Shown here: positions 14,345 to 25,039 of the stretch, piece by piece
How the letters are laid out: each line of letters opens with the position of its first letter
Position numbering within the stretch: the stretch's first letter is position 1
Assembly (NCBI RefSeq): GCF_014648095.1
Contig: NZ_BMQL01000001.1
Coordinates: 310,001-374,000, forward strand
Reading direction: 5' to 3'
DNA: 64,000 nt
Source of the DNA: Deinococcus ruber
GTDB lineage: Bacteria; Deinococcota; Deinococci; Deinococcales; Deinococcaceae
Made by a program: the position numbers and the translations under genes
The notes under the pieces: model-generated
Seen by the model: only the letters and a program-made list of their open reading frames with translations
Databases searched by the model: none
What the model was told of the DNA's origin: nothing

Positions 14345-14953
14345 ATGACTCAATCCACCATCCGCGCCCTGTTCTGGGATATCGGCGGCGTACTGCTCTC
14401 GAACGGCTGGGACAGAGATCAGCGCAGAGAAGTCGTGACGCACTTCGGTCTGGACGCCGAAGACTTTCAGGAGCGGCACAAGATGATCGTGCCGGAGCTT
14501 GAAATCGGTCGCCTGAGCCTGGACGATTACCTGACGCAGACGGTGTTTCATCAGGCCCGCGACTTCTCACGGGCCGACTTCGTGGCTGCGATGGAGGCGC
14601 AGAGCGTGGCGCTGCCCGGCACCCTCGAACTGGCCCGCGAACTGGGCGAGAAGTGGCGGATGTACGCCCTGAACAACGAATCGCGCGAGCTGAACGCGTT
14701 CCGCCGCCACGCTTTCGACCTTGACGGGCCACTGCTGGCCTTCTTCAGTTCGTGCTATCTGGGGCTTGCCAAACCCAATCCGGCCATCTACCGGACGGCA
14801 CTTGATCTGGCGGGCGTGACCGGGGTACAGGCCGTGATGGTCGATGACCGTCTTCAGAATGTGGAGGCGGCCCGCAGCGTGGGCATGCACGCCGTACAGG
14901 TCACGAGCGCCGAACAGCTCAGAAGCGCACTGGCCGCACTGGGCGTGCAGTAA
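14345..14953 (+). CDS. HAD-superfamily hydrolase (YihX-like)
   Basis: A 202-residue HAD hydrolase. Motif I is FWDIGGVLLSN, with the nucleophile Asp followed two residues later by Gly, the DxG form seen in YihX-like and epoxide-hydrolase N-terminal HADs. Motif II is ALNNES, the motif III lysine is in LGLAKPNPAIY, and motif IV is MVDDRLQN. A C1-type cap occupies residues 20-80. Members act on sugar phosphates, but the substrate is not readable. ATG 14345 lies six bases after TACCCT (14333-14338), so it is a leaderless start. Confidence 0.88.
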   Translation: MTQSTIRALFWDIGGVLLSNGWDRDQRREVVTHFGLDAEDFQERHKMIVPELEIGRLSLDDYLTQTVFHQARDFSRADFVAAMEAQSVALPGTLELARELGEKWRMYALNNESRELNAFRRHAFDLDGPLLAFFSSCYLGLAKPNPAIYRTALDLAGVTGVQAVMVDDRLQNVEAARSVGMHAVQVTSAEQLRSALAALGVQ

Positions 14954-14967
14954 TACACCCCCGGTGA

Positions 14968-16203
<1,236 letters not shown>

Positions 16204-16214
16204 GCAGGGCTTTG

Positions 16215-16267
16215 AGCTATGGGCTGTGAGCTAAGAGCAACTGCGCTCCGGCTCATGGCCCATAGCT
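16215..16267 (+). terminator. Long hairpin between gap and pgk
   Basis: Arms 16215-16231 and 16251-16267 are complementary over 17 bases apart from two central mismatches, and a T-rich run (TTGTTTTC) follows. The repeated AGCTATGGGC / GAGCTAAGAGC wording resembles low-complexity filler, so it may be a repeat that also ends gap transcripts. Confidence 0.55.
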
Positions 16268-16334
16268 TTGTTTTCAGACGCTTTGTCGTGCTTCTCTTGA
16301 CCACAGTTCAGGGCTGATAGCCCACGGAGCAACC

Positions 16335-17504
16335 ATGCAAACCCTCGACCAACTGAACACCCAGAACAAGCGCGTACTGGTGCGCGTCGATTACAACGTG
16401 CCGCTCAAGGGCGACGTGATTCAGGACGATACCCGAATCCAGGCCAGCCTGCCGACCATCCAGAAGCTGCTGGACGGCGGCTCCAGCGTCATTCTGATGA
16501 GCCACCTCGGACGCCCCAAAGGTGGCTATGAAGCCAAATACAGCCTGAAGCCGGTGGCGGCCCGCCTGTCGGAACTGCTGGGCAAGCCGGTCAAGTTCAT
16601 CGAATCGCTGCCGAGCAGCCCCGAGACGCTTGCGGCGACGCAGGCGCTCCAGCCGGGCGACGTGGCGCTGCTGGAAAATGTGCGCTTCGAGCAGGGCGAG
16701 GAAAAGAACGACGCGGCGCTGAATGACGCGCTCGCCAAACTGGGCGACGCCTTCGTGCTCGACGCCTTCGGAAGCGCTCACCGCGCCCATTCGTCGGTCA
16801 GCGGCGTGGCTGGCCTGCTGCCGCATGCGGGCGGGCTGCTGCTGGGCCAGGAAGTGACGGCGCTGAGCAAGCTGCTGGACGGGGCCGAGAAGCCCTATGT
16901 GGTCATTATCGGTGGCGCAAAGGTGTCGGATAAGCTGCTGGTGATCGAGAACCTGCTGCCCACCGTCGACCGCATGCTGATCGGCGGCGGCATGGCGTAC
17001 ACCTTCGTCAAGGCGCAGGGCGGCAAGATCGGCAAGAGCATCCACGAAGACGATTTTCTGGACAAGGCCCGTGAGCTGCTGGGCAAATACGGCGACAAGA
17101 TCGTTTTGCCCACCGACACGCTGGCAGGCGACGCCTTTTCCAACGACGCCAATACGCGGGTCGTACCCACCGCCGATATTCCCGACGACTGGGAAGGCAT
17201 GGACATCGGCCCCGACAGCCAGAAAGCCTTCACGGCGGCGCTTCAGGGCGCGAAAACTGTGTTCTGGAACGGCCCGATGGGTGTGTTCGAGTTCGAGAAA
17301 TTTGCCAGCGGCACCAACGCGATTGCCAAAGCCGTCGCAGACCTCGGGCCGGACACCTACAGCGTGATTGGTGGCGGCGACAGCGTGAGCGCCATCAACA
17401 AGAGCGGTCAGGCCGACCGAGTGAGCCACATCTCGACCGGCGGCGGGGCCAGCCTGGAGCTGCTCGAAGGCAAGAAGCTGCCGGGCGTCGAGGCGATGGC
17501 GTAA
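16335..17504 (+). CDS. pgk: Phosphoglycerate kinase
   Basis: Transfers phosphate from 1,3-bisphosphoglycerate to ADP, the first ATP-yielding step of lower glycolysis. It is 389 residues, normal for bacteria. The N-terminal signature is [13 protein letters not shown], followed by SHLGRPKGG for the substrate site. The nucleotide-binding part includes GGAKVSDKL, and the C-terminus has GGGDSVSAI and [19 protein letters not shown] 16335 has a modest Shine-Dalgarno (CGGAG). The convergent LexA-type domain gene ends 25 bases after its stop. Confidence 0.97.
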   Translation: MQTLDQLNTQNKRVLVRVDYNVPLKGDVIQDDTRIQASLPTIQKLLDGGSSVILMSHLGRPKGGYEAKYSLKPVAARLSELLGKPVKFIESLPSSPETLAATQALQPGDVALLENVRFEQGEEKNDAALNDALAKLGDAFVLDAFGSAHRAHSSVSGVAGLLPHAGGLLLGQEVTALSKLLDGAEKPYVVIIGGAKVSDKLLVIENLLPTVDRMLIGGGMAYTFVKAQGGKIGKSIHEDDFLDKARELLGKYGDKIVLPTDTLAGDAFSNDANTRVVPTADIPDDWEGMDIGPDSQKAFTAALQGAKTVFWNGPMGVFEFEKFASGTNAIAKAVADLGPDTYSVIGGGDSVSAINKSGQADRVSHISTGGGASLELLEGKKLPGVEAMA

Positions 17505-17529
17505 AGCAGAGACGAGGATTGGAACTCTT

Positions 17530-17832
17530 CTAATCCTCAATATTGACCGCCATGCCAAAGATATTTGTTCTTTGTGTCCAACCGTTTAGGCCGCCCCGGT
17601 TATTGCCGATCAGGAACCGTTCTTCCGAAATGGCCTTGATGAGATGCAGGTAATCATTTCCGGCGACTCGAACCAGAACAATATCGCCAACCTGTAAGGC
17701 TATTCCACTCACAGGAATAAGTGTTACCTTATCGCCGTCATTGACTTTGCCCGTCATCGAATGACCTCGCGGGCGAATCGTCACTGTCTCGCCCGCCATC
17801 AGTTTTTCTTTTGCAGCCGTTGCCCATGACAT
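17530..17832 (-). CDS. Orphan S24/S26-type protease domain (LexA C-terminal-like)
   Basis: A 100-residue protein that is essentially only the Ser/Lys protease fold shared by LexA, UmuD and signal peptidase, with no DNA-binding domain. The candidate nucleophile is Ser25 in RPRGHSMTGKVNDGD and the candidate general base is Lys66 in LHLIKAI; the segment VGDIVLVRV is the family's central strand. The start is ATG 17832, with TACTTT six bases upstream, rather than the in-frame ATG at 17847. It sits on the opposite strand between pgk and tpiA. The 41-residue Ser-Lys spacing is plausible, but activity is not assured. It has no obvious partner in this window. Confidence 0.72.
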   Translation of the reverse strand: MSWATAAKEKLMAGETVTIRPRGHSMTGKVNDGDKVTLIPVSGIALQVGDIVLVRVAGNDYLHLIKAISEERFLIGNNRGGLNGWTQRTNIFGMAVNIED

Positions 17833-17910
17833 GCTTTCAAAGTACACACGCTAGCTACTGAGTGAATCAGCCGAGTGACCTACTTTGTTTCCACTACAAA
17901 AGGACTTCCT

Positions 17911-18660
17911 ATGCCGCAAACCCTGCTTGCTTTAAATTGGAAAATGAACAAAACCCCCTCCGAGGCGACGGCCTGGGCCAACGACCTGAAAGCCAGCCTG
18001 CAACTCGGTGAAGCTGAAGTGGCGATCATGGCCCCGGCCATCGACCTGCAAGCACTGTCGTGGTTCCTGAAGGATACCGGCGTGCAGATCGGTGGGCAGG
18101 ACGTATCGCAGCACGAGTCGGGCGCGTATACCGGCGAGATCAGCGCGGGCATGCTGAAGGATGTGGGCGCTAAGTATGCGGTGGTGGGCCACTCCGAGCG
18201 CCGCGAATACCACGCCGAGAGCAGCCAGATCGTCGCGGCCAAGGCGCGGGCCGCCCTGAATGCGGGCCTGATTCCGATCATCTGCGTGGGCGAGGGCCTG
18301 GAAGTGCGCGAGCGCGGCGAGCACGTGAGCTACACGCTCGACCAGCTCCGCGACAGTCTGGCGGGCATCACCATTGCCAGCGCCGAACAGCTGGTGATTG
18401 CCTATGAGCCGGTCTGGGCCATCGGCACCGGCAAGACTGCTACCGCCGCCGATGCGGAAGAACTGGCCGCCGCCATCCGCAGCGCCCTGAGCGGGCTGCT
18501 GGGCGAGGTGGGCGCGGGCGTGCAGGTGCTGTACGGCGGCAGCGTCAAGGGCGGCAACATCCGCGAAATCTGCGGGCAGCCCAACGTAAACGGCGCACTG
18601 GTCGGCGGAGCCAGCCTGGAAGTGCAGGGCGTGCTCGATATGGTGAATGCGCTGAAATAA
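17911..18660 (+). CDS. tpiA: Triosephosphate isomerase
   Basis: Interconverts dihydroxyacetone phosphate and glyceraldehyde-3-phosphate. It is 249 residues long. Lys is in ALNWKMNKT, catalytic His in VGHSERR, and catalytic Glu in the signature [14 protein letters not shown]. The phosphate-binding loop GGSVKGGN is near the C-terminus. ATG 17911 follows AAAGGA. It completes the gap-pgk-tpiA run, and a terminator follows 35 bases after the stop. Identification is firm. Confidence 0.98.
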   Translation: MPQTLLALNWKMNKTPSEATAWANDLKASLQLGEAEVAIMAPAIDLQALSWFLKDTGVQIGGQDVSQHESGAYTGEISAGMLKDVGAKYAVVGHSERREYHAESSQIVAAKARAALNAGLIPIICVGEGLEVRERGEHVSYTLDQLRDSLAGITIASAEQLVIAYEPVWAIGTGKTATAADAEELAAAIRSALSGLLGEVGAGVQVLYGGSVKGGNIREICGQPNVNGALVGGASLEVQGVLDMVNALK

Positions 18661-18696
18661 AGCCTGTCGCCTCTAGCTTGTAGGAACAGATAAAGA

Positions 18697-18728
18697 AGAC
18701 CCCGCCAGCCTGGTGGGGTCTCTTCTTT
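18697..18728. terminator. Terminator between tpiA and the methyltransferase gene
   Basis: AGACCCCGCCA pairs with TGGTGGGGTCT (one G-T pair, three-base loop), with A-rich flank on the left and T-rich flank on the right. It can serve both converging genes. Confidence 0.8.
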
Positions 18729-18766
18729 TCACGACAAGCCACAAGCAACCGGCGACAGGCAGCCTT

Positions 18767-19996
18767 TCAGTACACCCGCAGATAGATGGCCTTCAGATAC
18801 TGAGCCTCGGGGAACGTCGCAAGGTGGTCTGGGGCGTGAGCGGTGGTTTCCAGCTCGGTGAAGCTGCGCCCGCTGCGCTCGATGCCCTGACGCACCGCCG
18901 CAAAGAATTCTTCGGCACTGACATGGGCCGAGCACGACGCCGACACCAGCACCCCTCCCCGGCCCAGCAGCGCCACCGCGTCTTCGGCCAGCCGCCCATA
19001 CGCACGAATTGCTGTGGCACGCTCGCTTTCACGGCGGGCCAGCGAGGGCGGGTCGAGCACGATCAGGCCGAACTGGTCGTCTGCATTTGCCAGCCACTCG
19101 AACACGTCGGCCTGAATGGGGTCGTGGCGGCAGGTCGCCACCGCCTGAAGGTCGTGGTTGAGGGCGAAGTTCCGCTCGCTGCTTCTCAGGGCGTGCGCGC
19201 TGATGTCCAGACTGACCACCGTGGTGGCCCCGCCACGTGCCGCATACAGCGAGAACCCGCCGGAAAAGCTGAAGGCGTTCAGCACACGCTTTTCGGCAGG
19301 CAGCGTCTGAACGAGCGCTTCCACCCGGCGGCGATTCTCACGCTGATCGAGAAAGAAGCCGGTCTTCTGCCCCTGGATCACGTCGGCCTCGAAGTGCAGG
19401 CCCGATTCGCGGAAGATGACCGTGCCGCTCTTCAATTCGCCCTGCACCACCAGACCGTCGTGCAGTCGGTGGTTGCGGGCGGCCTGCTGGATGTTGCGAC
19501 TGAGGCGCAGCACCACCGCAAAGTCTGGAAACCGCTCAGCCAGCAGCGCCAGCACCTGCGGAAGATGGGGAAACCACGCCGCCGTATACAGCTTCAGCAC
19601 CAGCACCTGCGCGTAGCGGTCGAGCACCAGCCCCGGCCAGCCGTCGCTCTCGCCGTTCAGCAGGCGGTACCCGTCGGTATCGGCCTCGAACAGCCCTTCC
19701 CGGCGGGCCAATGCCGCGTCCAGATGAGCCGCCCACCACGCCCCGTCTATCGTGACGGGCGCACCCACATGCAGCGCCCGCACCCGCAGCGGCGAGCCGG
19801 GATCGTACAGGCCAATGGCTAGAAAACGGTCCTGCCTATCGAGCACCACCGCCAGTTCACCCGCCTCGCCGGGCCGATTCTGAGACTTGACGCTGCTTTC
19901 ATACAGCCACGGATGCCCGGCCCGCAGACCTTTCTGAGCGGCGGGAGTGACTTTTAGGCGAAGACGAGGAAGAGCGGACGGCGTGGGCTGGGACAT
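18767..19996 (-). CDS. Class I SAM-dependent rRNA methyltransferase, RlmI-like
   Basis: A 409-residue protein with an N-terminal PUA RNA-binding domain ([21 protein letters not shown]) and a C-terminal Rossmann methyltransferase. The SAM-binding motif is [19 protein letters not shown] and the catalytic motif is [13 protein letters not shown], as in the RlmI/RlmK m5C family acting on 23S rRNA. TAGAGT lies nine bases before ATG 19996, so the transcript leader is at most a few bases. A shorter relative lacking the PUA domain is encoded at 56005. The exact target base is not readable. Confidence 0.88.
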   Translation of the reverse strand: MSQPTPSALPRLRLKVTPAAQKGLRAGHPWLYESSVKSQNRPGEAGELAVVLDRQDRFLAIGLYDPGSPLRVRALHVGAPVTIDGAWWAAHLDAALARREGLFEADTDGYRLLNGESDGWPGLVLDRYAQVLVLKLYTAAWFPHLPQVLALLAERFPDFAVVLRLSRNIQQAARNHRLHDGLVVQGELKSGTVIFRESGLHFEADVIQGQKTGFFLDQRENRRRVEALVQTLPAEKRVLNAFSFSGGFSLYAARGGATTVVSLDISAHALRSSERNFALNHDLQAVATCRHDPIQADVFEWLANADDQFGLIVLDPPSLARRESERATAIRAYGRLAEDAVALLGRGGVLVSASCSAHVSAEEFFAAVRQGIERSGRSFTELETTAHAPDHLATFPEAQYLKAIYLRVY

Positions 19997-20282
19997 GCTG
20001 AGCGGACTCTACCCCCCCTGGCCCGAATTCGCCACTCCGAGCACCGCAGCCCCAGCACCCTGCCCAGCCCAGAGCCGCGACTGGCACAGCCGAAAAGAAA
20101 GTGGCCTGCGTCTGCCGAGCGTGCCGAGCGTATTGAACTTCAAAGCACCTGAGTTGTTTAAGGTGAGATAAACACAGCTCTAATCTGCGTTGGAATATAC
20201 GGAAATCAATCAAAGACGTATCTGACTTGCATCTGTGCAGGTCGGCAGCTCATCTGATAACTTCCGCTCAAGAAAGTGCCCG
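19997..20282. other. Gene-free stretch upstream of malE
   Basis: I see no ORF with a credible start and no structured RNA here. The malE promoter begins at its right end. Confidence 0.5.
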
Positions 20283-20311
20283 TTGTCAGGTATCAGACGG
20301 ACGGGTATACT
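20283..20311 (+). promoter_or_regulatory. malE promoter
   Basis: TTGTCA (20283-20288), exactly 17 bases, TATACT (20306-20311). The expected transcript has a leader of about 183 bases. Confidence 0.85.
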
Positions 20312-20427
20312 ATTCGGCGAATCAACAACCCCAGAACGAGGAACCCCTCAGGTAGTTTTCTGCCTGCCTCCCAGCCCCCGCTCTGGATATGCAGTCGTTG
20401 GGCCATGTCCTGTTTTTACTCGCGGCG

Positions 20428-20445
20428 TTTGGAAGCGGTTCCTAA
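20428..20445. promoter_or_regulatory. Candidate LacI-family operator in the malE leader
   Basis: An 18-base imperfect palindrome, TTTGGAAGCGGTTCCTAA, with seven of nine base pairs matching and a central CG, the usual geometry of LacI/MalR/CcpA-type operators. It lies about 55 bases before the malE ATG and downstream of the promoter, so it would act as a roadblock or control a closer promoter. No regulator gene is in the window. Confidence 0.5.
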
Positions 20446-20500
20446 ATGTACCCACTCCAATATCCTGACCATCTTTCCGGGCCGCCCTCAAGGAGTTTTT

Positions 20501-21685
20501 ATGAAGAAAGCACTGACCGTTCTGTCGCTCGCCCTGCTGGGCAACGCCTCTGCCGCCACCCTCACCATCTGGACGCACTTCGGAGACGCTGAACTCAGCT
20601 GGCTCAAGGCGCAGACCGCCGCGTATACCAAGAGCAGCGGCAATGCCGTGAATATCGTCTCGGTGCCGTTCGATCAGATGCCCGACAAGTTCATCCAGTC
20701 TGCGCCCAAGGGCCAGGGACCTGATCTGGTGGTCACGCTGCCGCAGGACCGTCTGGGCCAGCTGGCCGCCTCGGGCGTGATTGCCGACATGAGCACCTAC
20801 GTGGTGGGCCGCAGTGACCTGGACCCCACGGCAGTGAGCGCCATGACGTACAACGGCAAGCTGTTCGGTCTGCCGATGTTCGCCGAGGCTGTCGCAGTGG
20901 TCTACAACAAGAAGCTGCTGCCCAACGGCGTGCCGAGCAATTGGGACGCCTTCATCAAGGCCGCGCAGGGACAGACCGGTAACGGCAAATTCGGCTTCCT
21001 GGTCGATCTGAGCAACGCCTACATGAACTACGGCATCGTGAGCGCGTTCGGCGGGTACGTCTTCAAGAACAACAACGGCACACTGAACACCAAGGACGTG
21101 GGCCTTGCCAACGCCGGTTCCGGCAAGGCGATGGCGATGCTGAACGACCTGCGCTACAAGTACAACCTGATTCCCGAAGGCGTGGACGGCGGCGTTGCCA
21201 AGAGTGCGTTTACCGATGGCCGCCTCGCCATGCTGCTGACCGGCCCCTGGGACATGGCCGACATCAAGAAGGCGGGCATCAGTTACGGCATCGCCAACCT
21301 GCCTGCTCCGACCGGCGCAACCGGCAAGTGGTCGCCGTTCGTGGGCGTGCAGGGCATCATGATGAACGCCTACAGCAAGAACAAGCAGGCAGCTTCGGCG
21401 CTCGCCAAGATGCTGGTGAGCAGCAGCTCGCAGGTCGCCTTCAACAAGGCCGGTGGGCGCATTCCGGTCAGCCTCGCCGCCCGCGTGCAGCTGAAGGCCG
21501 ATCCGGTGGTGGTGGGCTTCGGTAAGGCCATCAGCGCGGGCACCCCCATGCCCAACGTGCCGCAGATGGGCGCAGTGTGGGGCCCGTGGAGCAACGCCGT
21601 CGCCCAGAGCGTCCAGAAGCCCAACCCCAACTACAGCGGCATCCTCGACAGCGCCGTCAAGGAAATCAACAGCAACATCAAGTGA
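20501..21685 (+). CDS. malE: Maltose/maltodextrin ABC transporter, substrate-binding protein
   Basis: The extracytoplasmic receptor that delivers maltodextrins to MalF-MalG. It is 394 residues long. A signal peptide (MKKALTVLSLALLGNASA) precedes the mature start ATLTIWTHFGDAELSW, typical of family 1 solute-binding proteins. Later landmarks are AVAVVYNKKLLPNG, FTDGRLAMLLTGPWDM and a C-terminal tyrosine/tryptophan-rich lobe (GAVWGPWSNAV). ATG 20501 has a strong Shine-Dalgarno (AAGGAG). A terminator after the gene probably keeps malE mRNA more abundant than malFG. No ATPase subunit is encoded nearby, so a shared MsmX/MalK-type ATPase elsewhere is expected. Confidence 0.93.
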   Translation: MKKALTVLSLALLGNASAATLTIWTHFGDAELSWLKAQTAAYTKSSGNAVNIVSVPFDQMPDKFIQSAPKGQGPDLVVTLPQDRLGQLAASGVIADMSTYVVGRSDLDPTAVSAMTYNGKLFGLPMFAEAVAVVYNKKLLPNGVPSNWDAFIKAAQGQTGNGKFGFLVDLSNAYMNYGIVSAFGGYVFKNNNGTLNTKDVGLANAGSGKAMAMLNDLRYKYNLIPEGVDGGVAKSAFTDGRLAMLLTGPWDMADIKKAGISYGIANLPAPTGATGKWSPFVGVQGIMMNAYSKNKQAASALAKMLVSSSSQVAFNKAGGRIPVSLAARVQLKADPVVVGFGKAISAGTPMPNVPQMGAVWGPWSNAVAQSVQKPNPNYSGILDSAVKEINSNIK

Positions 21686-21737
21686 GCGCCGAGCCGACCG
21701 CCGCCTCTGTTGAATTTCTCCTCCACTGATGATCAAG

Positions 21738-21760
21738 GACGGGTACTCCCCGTCTTTTTT
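21738..21760 (+). terminator. Terminator after malE
   Basis: GACGGG pairs with CCCGTC across a five-base loop, followed by six T. It separates malE from the malF region. Confidence 0.88.
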
Positions 21761-21845
21761 CATGGAGCTGGCACGCCTGCTGCGTTCCGGGTGGCAAGAC
21801 AGCAGCGACCCGCCCAGCCAGCAACGCAGCCCGCTCTGAGACAGA

Positions 21846-21874
21846 TTGAAATATGCTCTTCCAGCCTGCAAACT
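21846..21874 (+). promoter_or_regulatory. Candidate malFG promoter
   Basis: TTGAAA (21846-21851), 17 bases, CAAACT (21869-21874). It would give malFG its own transcript with a leader of about 160 bases. The -10 departs from TANNNT at its first base. Confidence 0.4.
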
Positions 21875-22043
21875 GAATAAATCCAGCGGCCTTCATGTTG
21901 TCAGGGCACTTTCATGTTATCGGGAGAGCGGTTCAGTCTTTTCAGGGGTATTTTTATCGTCCGCTCGCTCAGGTCGTCTGGTTTTCAGCGCTACCAGACA
22001 GTTCAGGGCCTGTTGCGACTCTTTACAGGAAGGTGGTGTAAAC

Positions 22044-22082
22044 ATGCAGAATACCCTGTCTCCGGTTCTGAACACACTATGA
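22044..22082 (+). CDS. 12-codon ORF overlapping the malF start ([12 protein letters not shown])
   Basis: ATG 22044 has a strong Shine-Dalgarno (AGGAAGGTGG). The ORF reads [12 protein letters not shown] and ends in TGA at 22080-22082, overlapping the malF ATG at 22079 as ATGA. The malF ATG has no Shine-Dalgarno of its own, so the small ORF most likely loads ribosomes that restart on malF (translational coupling). A sequencing frameshift that would join the two is the alternative. Confidence 0.6.
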   Translation: MQNTLSPVLNTL

Positions 22083-23484
22083 CGGCGCTTTCGGCAGCGC
22101 AGACGGCAAAGCGGCTGACGCCCCCACAGGGAACGGGCGGCGTGTTGATCGCTATTGCCATTCTGGCGGTCATCATCGGCGGCGCGTCGCTGATCGGCTG
22201 GCTTATCAGCGGGCTGGTCTCGGCGGCGTTTCCGGCGGCTCCCCCCTACCTGATCCTGCTGATCACGCTGCCGGTGATGGTGGTGCTGCTGCTGCTGGGC
22301 GTGCGCCTGTTTCCGTGGATCGTGAGCTGGTACTACCTCGTTCCGGCACTGGTCTTTCTGATCGCCTTCACCATCCTGCCCATCGTCATGACCGTGAATT
22401 ACGCGTTCACCAACTACTCGGGCGTGAACAGCGGATACGGCGACGTGGGCGTGAAAACCAACGTGAAGCTGTCGCCAGATCGCCGCAGCGTGACCTTCGC
22501 GCAGCTCTCCGGCCCCGCTGACGACCTGCCGACGATGCTGGCGTGTGCCAAACCCGACTGCGCGGGCGAAACGGTGGTGCTGTACGACGCCGACGGCGCG
22601 GTTCCGCTGTTTGCCCGCATCCAGAGCTTGAAGGGCATGACCGTCACGCTGGCGACTCCGGTGGCCGAGTCCTTCAAAGTCACCGATGGCAGCCGCCTGA
22701 ACGCCATCCGGCGCGTGGGCCTCGCCAATTTCCGCGAGATCTTTGGCCGCGCCAGCGAGGAACTGCTGCCAGTGTTCGTCTGGACGGTGGTGTTCGCCTT
22801 TTCCACCGTGGTGCTGAATGCGCTGGCGGGCCTGATTCTGGGCATTCTGCTGTACAACAAGCGCCTGAAGGGCCGCAACATCTACCGCACGCTGCTGTTT
22901 TTACCGTGGGCCATTCCCACCGTCATCACGATTCAGATGTGGGTGGCGCTGCTCAATCAGCAGTTCGGCGTGGTGAACAAGACGCTGGGACTGCTGGGCA
23001 TCAGCGCCGTGCCGTGGCTGACCGACCCGCTGTGGGCCAAGGTCAGCGTGCTGCTGGTGAACCTGTGGCTGGGCTTTCCGTACATGATGACCGCGACCAT
23101 CTCGGCGCTGTCCACCATCTCCGATGATCTGTACGAAGCCGCCAGCATCGACGGCGCGAGCCGCTGGCAGCAGATCGTGAACATCACATTGCCCCTGCTG
23201 CGAAACTCCTTCACCCCCATTCTGCTGTCGGGCTTCGCCTTCAACTTCAACAATTTCGGCGTGATCTATCTGCTGACGCAGGGCGGGCCATCGGTGGCGG
23301 GGCGCACCAGTACCGCCGGGGCCACCGATATCCTGCTGAGCTGGGGGTACAACACCGCGTTTGCGGCCAGCGGCGGGCAGAATTACGCGCTTGCCAGCGC
23401 CATCGCCCTGATCGTGTTCTTCCTGACGCTCGCCATCAGTCTGGTTAATTTCCGCGCCGCAGGCGTGTTCGAGGAGGCCCAGCG

Positions 23485-23488
<4 letters not shown>
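22079..23488 (+). CDS. malF: Maltodextrin ABC transporter permease MalF
   Basis: A membrane permease of 469 residues. Three hydrophobic segments in residues 20-125 precede an extracytoplasmic insertion (about 130-225), the MalF-type P2 loop. The transport domain then has the EAA loop [27 protein letters not shown], which contacts the ATPase. ATG 22079 is used because the N-terminus then runs straight into hydrophobic segments; a longer in-frame start at 21914 is unlikely. Translation appears coupled to the 12-codon ORF. It overlaps malG by ATGA, so the permease pair is made together. Confidence 0.93.
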
Positions 23489-24867
<1,379 letters not shown>

Positions 24868-24963
24868 CAGCCAGAGAGGGTGTCCACTTCCCTGCTCACC
24901 TTGACACCCGCCCCGCCGCACCCGAAACTGTTTTCACAACTCACAGGCAACGCTTGACCCACC

Positions 24964-25014
24964 CAGGGGCACGACCTTCCGAACTTTCGGAACCGTGCCC
25001 CTGTATGTTTTTTT
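24964..25014 (+). terminator. Terminator between malG and the GH13 gene
   Basis: CAGGGGCACG pairs with CGTGCCCCTG (10 bp) around a loop containing an inner TTCCG/CGGAA hairpin, with seven T soon after. It ends 26 bases before the next ATG, so the glucanase needs read-through or a promoter upstream of it. TTGACA-17-GAAACT at 24901-24929 is a possible promoter. Confidence 0.8.
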
Positions 25015-25039
25015 GAAATCCGTGTTTTCAGGAGAAACT

